Origin: Desmonostoc geniculatum HA4340-LM1
GTDB lineage: Bacteria; Cyanobacteriota; Cyanobacteriia; Cyanobacteriales; Nostocaceae
Length of the DNA: 64,000 nt
Reading direction: 5' to 3'
Assembly: GCA_019359545.1 (NCBI GenBank)
Contig: JAHHHB010000004.1
Span: 62,001 to 126,000 of the forward strand
A program made the translations under genes and the position numbers. Positions 13,952 through 22,992 of the stretch are shown here, piece by piece (position 1 is the first letter of the stretch; each line of letters opens with the position of its first letter). The notes beneath the pieces were generated by a model that did not search any database, was not told the origin of the DNA, and was given only the letters and a program-made list of their open reading frames with translations.

Positions 13952-16900
13952 TCAAGTCCGCCCAACCAGACTGGCGACTACTGTTGCTAACTCAGCCGGC
14001 TCAATAGGTTTGGGCAAATGCAGCTGATAACCTTCTTGTATCGCTCGCATCCGATCCTCGACCCTAGCATAAGCTGTCAGTGCTGCGGCGGGAATATTTC
14101 CTCCTTGTTCTGGAGATTGCGATCGCAATTTCCGAATCAAAGAGTAACCATCCTCTTGGGGCATACCGATGTCGCTAACTAATACATCTGGTTTCCATTG
14201 TGAAATTACTTGCAATGCTTCTTGAACTGATGCTACTGCTTGAACTTCGGCTTGATACTGTTGGAGTACTGTGGTGATAAATTCACGGGTATCAACTTGG
14301 TCATCTACAACCAGTACCCGCACACCAACAAGGGAGGGGGGAAGGGATGCAGGGGGGCAGAGGGGCAGAGGGGCAGAGGGGCAGAGGGGCGGACTCTTCA
14401 GAAGTGGTAGCTTGAGTGTAAATGTCGCGCCTTGTCCTTCACCCGGACTATCTGCGTGGATGATGCCACCATGTAATTCTACTAAATGACGCACGATCGC
14501 TAATCCTAGTCCTAATCCGCCATAGTTTCTCGTGCTAGAACTATCAGCTTGACGAAAACGCTCAAAAACATAAGGCAGAAAATCAGTGCTGATGCCAATA
14601 CCCGTGTCAATTACTTGAATTTGGGCATATTTGTCGGTTGTCTGTTGTCCTAATTTGGGGGTTTGCCCAAGGCATTCTCCTAAACTAGACGTTGGGGGGT
14701 TGATGTCAGTGACTACAGACAATCGCACCTCTACCCATCCTCCTGCGGGTGTGAATTTGATGGCATTGGATAGCAAATTCCAAATAATCTGCTGCAAGCG
14801 CTCGAAATCACCGGAAACTAAGAATATTGAATCTTCACCTTTGCCGTTGTCCTTTGGATGTTCATTTTCTGGTGAAGGAACGAGGGAAAATCTCAAATCA
14901 ATTTCCTTTGATTGGGCGGCTAAGCTAACAGTCTCTAGGCTCGACTCGATCATGGGCACCAAATTACAAGTACGGACATCGAGGCGTAATTTGCCTCGAT
15001 TCATCCGTGATATATCCAGCAGATCTTCAATTAGCTGGGTTTGCGCCTTAGCGTTGCGCTCAATTGTCTCCATACCTTTAGTGATTTGGGTTTCGTTGAG
15101 CTTGCTGCGTTGCAAGAGTTGTGCCCAGCCAAGGATTGCATTGAGGGGCGATCGCAATTCGTGGGATAATATGCCCAGAAACTCGTCTTTCATCCGGTTA
15201 GCTTGTTGCAGTTCTTCAGTTTGCTGCTGCAAAGATGCAATTAAACTCGCTCTTTCCATAGCGATCGCAATTTGATCGCACACTGCTTGCATCATCCCCT
15301 TTTGATTTTCGGTGAAGCTCAGCCGAGTCCGACTGCCAAAGGAAAGAGTACCCAACAGCCGTCCCTGTGCAATTAACGGGTAACAATAATAAGCAGTAAT
15401 GCCTAAAGAACGAATCAATTCTGTTTTGATGTCAGTTGATTGCTGCACATTCTCTACAGCTATTGGGTGGCGTTGCTGGGCTACAGTACCACAAACCGCT
15501 TCACCAAATGCCAACCACTCAATTTCCTTTGCCAGTTCGGGGGAAATGCCACTATAAGACTCCAACCGCATGACGCGAGAGTTATCCTCAAGCAAATAGT
15601 TAAAGTAAACATCTAAACCAATTTGCTCCGAAAGTTTTCGGAAGACACTATCGATTAGTACCACTGGTTGCTGGCTCGATAGCAGATCGTTAGCTGTATC
15701 AAATAGTAGCTTTAGCCTTTGATAACCAAGGGAAAGCGCTTTTTCTGCCTGTTTGAGGTTGGTAATATCTTGGAACACCAAAATACAGATAGCTGGATGG
15801 CCGTGCATTGCTGGTAAGGTATCGGCAAATATCAGTAGAGAGCGCACGCCAGAGCTAGTATGCCAGTCCACCTCCAACCCATTCAGACGTTCCCCAAGGG
15901 CAACCCGCACTCCTGGCATTTGCTCATTGGGAATGGGATTTCCTGCCGCATCCGTATAGTGGTAAACTGTGTGATATTCTGCCGCTAGGACACCCTTAGG
16001 AAATTCCCCCCCAGCTAATTCGTCAGCAGAGCGATTGGCAAAAGTCACCCGTGCCGTTCCTGGCTCAATAAACAACAGCGGTCTTGGCATCAGATTTAAC
16101 ACATCTTCCAGCCATTTTTGCTGATTCCGGAGTACTTCTTCGGCCTGCTTGCGTTCTGTAATATCCAAAAATGCACCAACACACCCTCTGGTCTTCCCCT
16201 CCTCGTCAAACAAAGGTGCAACGTACTCCAAAAGCTTGACTATTTTTCCGCTTTCATGTATGATTTCTAGCTCGACATCCAACACTTCGACACCATGAGC
16301 AGCAGAGTACTGCATGGGAAGTTCTTCTGGTGAGAGTTCCCTTCCCTGGCGGCAAATTTTAAAGCTTGTTGGTTTTTCATCCAAGGGAGCGCTCAGGGAA
16401 GCATTTGTATCTAACGATATTCCTAACTGCTTAGCAAAAGCAGGGTTGACTTTGATATTTTGGCATTCAGGATCTTCGGCAATGCCAATGCCAATGGGAA
16501 TTACATCCAGCAAAGTTTGTAATTCAGTGATGCGGCGCTGTAGATCCTTGTTTAGTTGTAAGATTTGTTCCTTGGCCTGTTTTTGCTCGCTGATGTTGCG
16601 AGTCACAGTGGCCAGAGCAATTGGTTGTCCTGTGTTGTTCTCTGTAACAGTGAAGATGTTGTAATCAACAGGTATCACTTCACCTGTTTGCAAATGTCGG
16701 AAGCGGAATTCCCCCTGCCACCGCCCTTGCGATCGCACAGTCGGCAATATATGTTGTTGAAAATAATCTTTGTCTTCAGGCATGACATAATCTAATACTG
16801 CCTTTTGCTTCACCTCTTCCAGGCTTGCAAGCCCTACTAACTTTTGACCTGCATCATTTATATAAAGTAATTGTCCCTCAAGGGTGGCGATGCCGATAAA

Positions 16901-18298
16901 GTCAGAGCTATTTTCTACCAACGATACTAATTTTTGTTGCTCTGCTTCTGCTTGCTTGCGTTCGCTTAAATCGAGGATAAACGCTACTGACTCTTCCCGT
17001 TTTTCTCCCAATAGCACGTAACCAACTAAAATCGGGATTCGGCTACCATCTTTGCGGACGTATTCTTTCTGGTAAGGTGTACAAGCGCCTTTGGAATTTC
17101 CCTTTGCTTCGGCGATACCTTGTTGGTCTAAGTAACGATGCTCTGGAACTGTGATCTCTCTCCAGTTTAATCGGCCTGCTAACACATCTTCTTGCGTGTA
17201 ACCAATTATCCTGAGATATTCGTCATTTGCCTTGTAGATATTACCGTATACGTCAGCATAGACAATGCCGATAACGTTAGCATCTACGAAGCTTGCCAGT
17301 TTATCTTCGTAGGCTCTGAGTGCTTCTTGGGCACGTCGGCGCAGCTCATCGGAGATATCGCGCTGATGGCTGAGGTGTTCAATAACCCTCGCACTTTGCC
17401 AAATCAAAACAGTAAAAATTACAATCAAGATAATGGCAAACATCGATACTGCAAAAGCTGGGTCGTATTGTTCTGCGCGTTGACCTTCAACAATTATCCA
17501 CCCTAATATAAAAGGTACTGCGATCGCCGCAACCAATAGACGACGTGCAAGTAAGCCGCCATAGTTATCACTTGTAACTACTCTCATTAAACCCTGTTCT
17601 GCCCGCGCCCACAAAATGCCCACACCTAGCAAGTTAAACAACACCGCTGTGTGTAATGCCATTGATGTTGTATAAGGAGCAATGCCATAAAGAACTTTGA
17701 CTTTGTAGGCATAGCCCATAAGCGCTTGAAAGGAAATCAAAGTAGCTATCAAAGCCAGAATTTGGGCATACCAATAACTACGGTAGGTTTTTGGATGAAC
17801 CAGAAACTGTAAGGCGACACTCAGCAATATAAAATTCAGCGCCGTGTTCACCCCCATTCGCCCCGGATGTGATGTCGCTAAACTCGTCGGTGAGTCACGA
17901 AACACCAACTCATCAATACCAAAATTCCAGCCGAACACATATTCAGAGAGTGTGAGTCCAGCAATTGTGGTAACCGCTATTGCACAAACCCCAGAAAGTA
18001 GAAGAGTCCACGAGTAGGGGTAATTTTGAATTGTTCTTTCCCCCCTACTCCTCTTTTCCCCTCCTCTTAAAAACAGCCACAGCGACATACCAGACAGCAC
18101 AAAGCACAGCGCTGTGTTGAATTTCATTGTGGCGGCACTACCAGGAAAACCGCGCTTGAGAACATCAATTTCAAGCCACCAACCAACTAGTACCAAACTA
18201 CCAAGCAAAAGGGGGATCGCACTTGCGATTTTTGCCACAAATGAATTTGCAGGAATTTTAAGTATATCTTGCAGTCGCAAGCGGTTAACCTTTAACAT
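13952..18298 (-). CDS. Hybrid sensor histidine kinase, multi-TM/PAS/GAF/REC
   Basis: 1448 residues. About eight membrane helices fill residues 20-310. Four PAS segments follow (about 335-455, 460-580, 595-720 and 725-850), each ending in an xxDITERKQAE-type linker. A GAF domain spans about 870-1015 and HisKA follows with the phosphoacceptor His in FLGILSHELRSPLN near 1046. The HATPase domain has intact N, G1 and G2 boxes (NLLSNAIKFTP, DTGIGI, GLGLGLAI). A receiver domain (about 1320-1440) carries its phospho-Asp in DVLVSDIGMP near 1376. The catalytic parts look functional. The ligand is unknown; the membrane N-terminus resembles MASE-like sensory regions. A GC-rich octamer array encodes the Pro-rich HATPase-REC linker. 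It stands alone, with no adjacent regulator gene. Confidence 0.92.
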   Translation of the reverse strand: MLKVNRLRLQDILKIPANSFVAKIASAIPLLLGSLVLVGWWLEIDVLKRGFPGSAATMKFNTALCFVLSGMSLWLFLRGGEKRSRGERTIQNYPYSWTLLLSGVCAIAVTTIAGLTLSEYVFGWNFGIDELVFRDSPTSLATSHPGRMGVNTALNFILLSVALQFLVHPKTYRSYWYAQILALIATLISFQALMGYAYKVKVLYGIAPYTTSMALHTAVLFNLLGVGILWARAEQGLMRVVTSDNYGGLLARRLLVAAIAVPFILGWIIVEGQRAEQYDPAFAVSMFAIILIVIFTVLIWQSARVIEHLSHQRDISDELRRRAQEALRAYEDKLASFVDANVIGIVYADVYGNIYKANDEYLRIIGYTQEDVLAGRLNWREITVPEHRYLDQQGIAEAKGNSKGACTPYQKEYVRKDGSRIPILVGYVLLGEKREESVAFILDLSERKQAEAEQQKLVSLVENSSDFIGIATLEGQLLYINDAGQKLVGLASLEEVKQKAVLDYVMPEDKDYFQQHILPTVRSQGRWQGEFRFRHLQTGEVIPVDYNIFTVTENNTGQPIALATVTRNISEQKQAKEQILQLNKDLQRRITELQTLLDVIPIGIGIAEDPECQNIKVNPAFAKQLGISLDTNASLSAPLDEKPTSFKICRQGRELSPEELPMQYSAAHGVEVLDVELEIIHESGKIVKLLEYVAPLFDEEGKTRGCVGAFLDITERKQAEEVLRNQQKWLEDVLNLMPRPLLFIEPGTARVTFANRSADELAGGEFPKGVLAAEYHTVYHYTDAAGNPIPNEQMPGVRVALGERLNGLEVDWHTSSGVRSLLIFADTLPAMHGHPAICILVFQDITNLKQAEKALSLGYQRLKLLFDTANDLLSSQQPVVLIDSVFRKLSEQIGLDVYFNYLLEDNSRVMRLESYSGISPELAKEIEWLAFGEAVCGTVAQQRHPIAVENVQQSTDIKTELIRSLGITAYYCYPLIAQGRLLGTLSFGSRTRLSFTENQKGMMQAVCDQIAIAMERASLIASLQQQTEELQQANRMKDEFLGILSHELRSPLNAILGWAQLLQRSKLNETQITKGMETIERNAKAQTQLIEDLLDISRMNRGKLRLDVRTCNLVPMIESSLETVSLAAQSKEIDLRFSLVPSPENEHPKDNGKGEDSIFLVSGDFERLQQIIWNLLSNAIKFTPAGGWVEVRLSVVTDINPPTSSLGECLGQTPKLGQQTTDKYAQIQVIDTGIGISTDFLPYVFERFRQADSSSTRNYGGLGLGLAIVRHLVELHGGIIHADSPGEGQGATFTLKLPLLKSPPLCPSAPLPLCPPASLPPSLVGVRVLVVDDQVDTREFITTVLQQYQAEVQAVASVQEALQVISQWKPDVLVSDIGMPQEDGYSLIRKLRSQSPEQGGNIPAAALTAYARVEDRMRAIQEGYQLHLPKPIEPAELATVVASLVGRT
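14354..14392. repeat. AGGGGCAG octamer array inside the kinase gene
   Basis: About four to five units of AGGGGCAG in tandem. On the minus strand they encode a Pro/Leu/Cys/Ser-rich linker between the HATPase and receiver domains, in frame. Confidence 0.85.
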
Positions 18299-19234
18299 TG
18301 AGTGTTCTCTAACCGCATCTATCTAGCGTAATAAATTACCGTATTTCCTACGGGTTAATCATTTATGTCCATTGTATTTTATGCTACCCCTTTAGTTACT
18401 TTTCATCTACCCCTATGCATATTTTTTATTGGACAATTTAGAGTAAGAAATAATGGTGGTTAAAAAATCAACCTTTATGAAGGTTTCCCAATCGTCTTGC
18501 AAGCACTGCTCCCAATACTACAAATTCTACAATCACTTCAGACGATGGAAGTTTCCATAGCCCTCCTCTGGCTGCAATTTCCACTGCTGTTTAGCTTGTC
18601 TACATCCCACAATTTTGACCAGGTAATCCTCAAGGCACCAACTAAAACATAGCACCATCGAAAAAGCCGCCAATACTGGTAAGCTGTTAAGCACCTAATT
18701 TGCACATTTAGACAGCAGGGGAGCAGAGGTCTATGGCAGGAACCCCTAACGCGGGACGGGGGGCAGGGGAGAAGGATTGACGCTTTTTCTACAAAATCAA
18801 CAATATGCAAGTTAAATGCGTATTAGCTTAACAGTACTCAGTGCGATTTTTCAAATCTTATTGATTGATTTGTTCTCCTACTTTTGGTTGAACAATATTG
18901 ACAAACCCTCTCAATTCCAATAATTACAACATAATTTCAATTGGTTATAAAATATATCTTTCTAGGGATTTCATCTTCAATAAAGAATATTTTTCATGTC
19001 TATCATCGTGAAGATACAATCTTTCTAAGAAATAGTCTAAGCTTACACAATAATATGCTGGAATCCAAATTTTAACTTAGTTTTGACAAGGGCTAAAGAT
19101 ATATACACATATAAGAATCAGAGGAAAAATATTAAACAATTTTTCTTGTTTGTTACTTGTGACATTCTGATTAGCCTTAGCTTTCTCAAGCTATTTCCAG
19201 CAGATTAAATTAGACTTAAGACTCTACAACAAAG
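18299..19234. other. Intergenic, nothing recognised
   Basis: A divergent promoter region between the hybrid kinase and the FAD/Rieske gene. It is AT-rich with a short GC-rich patch at 18715-18775. A 90-codon minus-strand frame at 18538-18810 has no family features or RBS and was not accepted. Confidence 0.5.
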
Positions 19235-20764
19235 ATGCAAAACGACTCTGGCAAAACTATTTCTATTTGGATGACAAGCGCAAAAGTTCCAGAACGACCC
19301 GCGCTTACAGAAAATATTTATGCAGATGTGTGCGTTGTCGGCGCTGGGATAGCGGGGATGTCAACTGCCTATATTTTAACCCGCCAAGGTAAGTCTGTAG
19401 TGGTGTTGGATGATGGCCCGATTGGTGGCGGTCAAACTGCACGGACAACAGCACATCTATCAAATGTGCTAACTGAACGTTACTACGAACTTGAGCAAAT
19501 ACACGGTAAAGAAAGCGCAAAACTTATTGCCCAAAGTCATACAACAGCAATTAATACTATAGAGGCGATCGCTACCCAAGAAAATATTAACTGCGATTTT
19601 GAGCGGCTTGATGGCTATCTGTTTCCCCCAGACGCGAAATCACTCGATGAAATTCAACACGAGTTAGAAGCTGCACACCACGTCGGACTCACTAACGTAG
19701 AAATGGTGAAGAAAGCGCCATTGACTGATTTTGATACAGGAGTGTGTCTACGTTTTCCCCAACAAGGGCAATTCGACCCGTTGAAGTATCTCGCTGGGCT
19801 TGCAGAAGCAATTCAACGCCGTGGTGGTAGAATCTATACCGGAACACACGTAGAAAAAATCAAAGGTGGTTTACCCGCCTACGTTGAAACCAGCAGTGGT
19901 AAAGTTGTCACAGCATCAGCTGTGGTAGTAGCAACCAATTCACCCATCAGTAACTTGGCTACTATGCACTTTAAGCAAGCTCCATACATGACTTTTGTCA
20001 TTGGTGTTAAAGTGCCGCGCGGTTCTGTTTACAAAGCGCTTTATTGGGATACCCTAGACCCTTACCACTACATAAGATTACAGAAGCTCGATCGCGAGTA
20101 TGATGTATTAATTGTTGGCGGTGAAGACCACAAAACCGGACAAGCTGACGATGCCAGTGTCCGGTATGCCAAACTCCAGACATGGACGCGAGAACGTTTC
20201 CCCACGGCACAGGAGCTTTTATTTCGTTGGTCAGGTCAGGTAATGAATTCTGATGATGGTATTGCCTACATTGGCAAAAACCCCTTTGATGAAGAAAACA
20301 TCTACATCGTCACCGGTGATACAGGCATAGGCATGACCCACGGCACGATCGCAGGTATACTCTTAACAGATTTGATTTTGGGGCGAAAAAATACCTGGGC
20401 AGAGCTTTACGACCCGTCCCGTGTGAAAATTGGTGGAGTAGGTGATTTTATCTCTGAGAATCTCAACGTTGCTACCCAGTATTTCAATTGGGTGACACCA
20501 GGAGATGTTGATTCTGTAGAAAAACTTGCTCCCGGCACAGGTGCAGTAGTGCGACGTGGTTTGACAAAAGTCGCAGCTTATCGAGACGAAAACGGCACAC
20601 TACAGGAATATTCGGCAATCTGTACTCACCTCAATTGTATCGTTGCCTGGAATTCCTCAGAAAAGACCTGGGATTGTCCCTGTCACGGTTCACGGTTTGA
20701 TACGAAAGGAAGGATAATTAATGGTCCAGCAATTAATGGGTTGGCGCCAGTGGAAGATAAGTAG
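19235..20764 (+). CDS. FAD-dependent oxidoreductase with C-terminal Rieske domain
   Basis: 509 residues. The N-terminal DAO-type domain binds FAD through VVGAGIAGMSTAYIL (about 30-45) and a second strand VVVLDDGPIGGGQTARTTAH. The C-terminal about 90 residues form a Rieske [2Fe-2S] domain with both ligand pairs intact: CTHLNC near 462-467 and CPCHGS near 481-486. The layout matches FAD-dependent amine/amino-acid oxidase-like proteins with a ferredoxin-like tail. The substrate is unknown. It is probably cytoplasmic and monocistronic, with a terminator 35 nt after the stop. Confidence 0.92.
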   Translation: MQNDSGKTISIWMTSAKVPERPALTENIYADVCVVGAGIAGMSTAYILTRQGKSVVVLDDGPIGGGQTARTTAHLSNVLTERYYELEQIHGKESAKLIAQSHTTAINTIEAIATQENINCDFERLDGYLFPPDAKSLDEIQHELEAAHHVGLTNVEMVKKAPLTDFDTGVCLRFPQQGQFDPLKYLAGLAEAIQRRGGRIYTGTHVEKIKGGLPAYVETSSGKVVTASAVVVATNSPISNLATMHFKQAPYMTFVIGVKVPRGSVYKALYWDTLDPYHYIRLQKLDREYDVLIVGGEDHKTGQADDASVRYAKLQTWTRERFPTAQELLFRWSGQVMNSDDGIAYIGKNPFDEENIYIVTGDTGIGMTHGTIAGILLTDLILGRKNTWAELYDPSRVKIGGVGDFISENLNVATQYFNWVTPGDVDSVEKLAPGTGAVVRRGLTKVAAYRDENGTLQEYSAICTHLNCIVAWNSSEKTWDCPCHGSRFDTKGRIINGPAINGLAPVEDK

Positions 20765-20798
20765 AAAGTTACATTACATATTCACAAATGTTTTCTTG

Positions 20799-20822
20799 AG
20801 TGGGTAAAAAACCCACTTTTTT
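20799..20822 (+). terminator. Intrinsic terminator of the FAD/Rieske gene
   Basis: AGTGGGT (20799-20805) pairs with ACCCACT (20811-20817) around an A-rich loop and runs into a T-tract to 20822. Confidence 0.85.
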
Positions 20823-21119
20823 AGTGTCATTTTAGTAAATATACGGTAAATTATTAGTATAAAAAACTGGTAATTTCAATTGTGCTTAATTACTTATAAT
20901 TCAAAATTCTCTGCGTCAGAGTGTCTGTGCGTCAGTCCTAATTATCATAACTCTTTGAGAAACTGTTGTTTGCATCTACAGGTATGTACAATGTTTTCTT
21001 AGGTCGTCTTTATATATACAAAATATTACTAGTTGTATGGACGTAGATTTAGAGTACTTTTTTTATCATTAATTCCTAGCTACCAGCCTTTTTTTACCTG
21101 CATCATTTATGATTAGAGA

Positions 21120-21266
21120 ATACAGTTACTCAAAAAAAATAGAGTGCGAACGCAACACTTTTGAGTCTAATGACTTTTTCAATTAAATACCCTTGGCGCT
21201 CTTAGGCGGAAGCCTCCAGTAGTTACTTTTGCTAACTTAACTGTATTGTTTAATACAGTTTTTTTT
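21120..21266 (+). ncRNA. Candidate small RNA ending in an orphan terminator
   Basis: The region ends in a strong intrinsic terminator and contains a GGAA-tetraloop hairpin (AGGC 21204-21207 with GCCT 21212-21215). No reading frame fits. The 5' end is a guess. The AGGC/GCCT part resembles short repeats common in such genomes, so it may be only repeat-derived. Confidence 0.3.
21239..21266 (+). terminator. Orphan intrinsic terminator
   Basis: AACTGTATT and AATACAGTT form a 9-bp perfect stem with a GTTT loop, followed directly by six more Ts. The nearest upstream gene already ends in its own terminator more than 400 nt before. Confidence 0.8.
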
Positions 21267-21746
21267 ATAACTTGCTTGTAAATAAATATAAGTAAAATTA
21301 ATTAATAAATGACAAAGACAATGTTAGACCTTATGCCATAACATGGTAATCGTTTTTTTAATGCTGACGCTACTGTATATGTAATTGAGAAAAATAAACG
21401 AGTAAGTTGAGGTATCAAAGCTGTACAAAGACAAGATACTTTAGTCACGATTCTCACTTATCTTTTAGCCCTTAGCATGATTGTTTATATTTACGCTAAA
21501 AACTTCATCATAGCTATATACAAGTACACCTGACACCTTTGTTGCAACCAAAAACCTATATACTAGACTAGACTTTGATAAATTTGAGAGTTTTGTTAAT
21601 TGCAACACCAAAAACTATTAATTTTTAGATGAAATACTAGCGTATCTTATAGTCTATAGTTTTTAAAGTTTAGTCAAAACTATATCCAGTATCATCAAAA
21701 AACTGCAAACTTCATGTGGTGTAAAAATCAAGCGGGGAGTGAAAAC

Positions 21747-22577
21747 ATGAATTTACATAGAGATGCTTTGCAAATCCTCAAAGAAACTAGCCGAACTTTT
21801 TATATTCCAATTAGTCTTTTACCACCAGGATTGCAAGAAGCAGTAGCATCAGCATATTTGTGTATGCGTGCTATTGATGAAATTGAAGATCATCAAGAAC
21901 TAGATAACCTGACTAAAGCAAAACTCTTACGCACAATCAGTCTAACATTACAGGCAGGAGTTGATGGCTTCGAGGTAGACGCTTTCTTTGCAGGATTTTG
22001 CGGCTATGAAAATTCCCTAGAAGAAGTTACTGTCAGAATTCGAGAATGGTCGCTCCTAGCACCTGAGACCATTGCACCTCGAATTTGGGATGCCACCGCT
22101 GCAATGGCAGACCGGATGGCTTACTGGGCAGAAATAAATTGGAAAATTGACACAGAATCTGATTTGGATCGTTATACCTTTGGGGTTGCAGGTGCTGTGG
22201 GATTGTTACTTTCGGACTTATGGACTTGGTACGATGGAACACAAACAAATCGTACCCAGGCCATTGGGTTTGGTCGGGCTTTACAAGCAGTTAATATTCT
22301 GCGTAACCACACTGAAGATCTCGGACGTGGGGTAGACTTCTTCCCAGAAGGTTGGAATGCAGCAAATATGCAAGAGTATGCGCGGCGAAATCTAGCCTTG
22401 GCAGAAGCTTACACCAAAAACCTTCCGAACAGTCCGGCCTTAGACTTTTGCCAAATTCCCTTGACCTTGGCGCACGGCACCCTTGATGCCCTTGCCAATG
22501 GTAAAGAAAAACTCAGCCGCAGTGATGTTTTAGCACTTCTCGAACAGCTGATTGGTGTGAACATGAAAGCCAGCTAG
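21747..22577 (+). CDS. Squalene/phytoene synthase-family protein
   Basis: 276 residues from the ATG at 21747, supported by GGGGAG about 10 nt upstream; an earlier ATG at 21714 lacks an RBS. The all-helical trans-isoprenyl synthase fold is evident from SRTFYIPISLLP near the start, the first Asp-rich motif AIDEIED near residue 44, and QAVNILRNHTEDLGRG near 196. The usual second motif DxxED reads N-H-T-E-D, so its first Asp is replaced by Asn. The enzyme would join two prenyl diphosphates head to head, but the changed metal-binding motif makes product and activity uncertain. No carotenoid or hopanoid gene is adjacent. Confidence 0.85.
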   Translation: MNLHRDALQILKETSRTFYIPISLLPPGLQEAVASAYLCMRAIDEIEDHQELDNLTKAKLLRTISLTLQAGVDGFEVDAFFAGFCGYENSLEEVTVRIREWSLLAPETIAPRIWDATAAMADRMAYWAEINWKIDTESDLDRYTFGVAGAVGLLLSDLWTWYDGTQTNRTQAIGFGRALQAVNILRNHTEDLGRGVDFFPEGWNAANMQEYARRNLALAEAYTKNLPNSPALDFCQIPLTLAHGTLDALANGKEKLSRSDVLALLEQLIGVNMKAS

Positions 22578-22992
22578 TAGTCTCTTCAGGACTAATGGAG
22601 TCGATTCTAAATTGGCTCCAATACAGCGTTCCTCAAACGCCACTTGCTACCCTGGGGGTTCTGGGTTCGCCTAGCGTCTCGTAGAGAAGGAGTACAAGTC
22701 GGGAAACCGCAAGGGCGCAGTGGCTCCCCAGCCTACCCGATTTAAGGTTTTTAGCTCTAACCCAAGGGTATTGAATTATAAATTAGTATAAAGTTATTCA
22801 AGTATTATTGAATAATGTAAGTATAATAAATCATTTTGTTTTAGCGATCGCTGTACGTAATCTCATTTAAACTTTAGAAACTCTTCAAAGGATTTCCAGC
22901 AAAAATTACCTGGCAACAGTTGATTGAAATCTAAATAATTGAGACAGAGTATAAAATTCACTATGATTATTCGCGCAGCGAGTTGACAGCGC
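22578..22992. other. Intergenic with a palindromic GC-rich repeat
   Basis: 22625-22740 carries a composite short repeat with CGCCACTTGC and GCAGTGGC arms, related to the 35741-35796 insertion. The rest is AT-rich upstream sequence of the kinase gene. Confidence 0.6.

Larger units (their letters stand above)
20823..21746. other. Long intergenic region with an orphan terminator
   Basis: No protein gene is supported. The terminator at 21239-21266 has no gene upstream, so a small RNA is possible (listed). 21270-21740 is AT-rich upstream sequence of the squalene/phytoene synthase-like gene. Confidence 0.5.

Noticed and set aside
14631-15275. 214-codon plus-strand frame
   Set aside because: Antisense to the well-supported histidine kinase (HATPase/HisKA region); composition reflects the opposite strand.
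18538-18810. 90-codon minus-strand frame in an intergenic region
   Set aside because: No RBS, no recognisable motif, low-complexity GC-rich patch inside.
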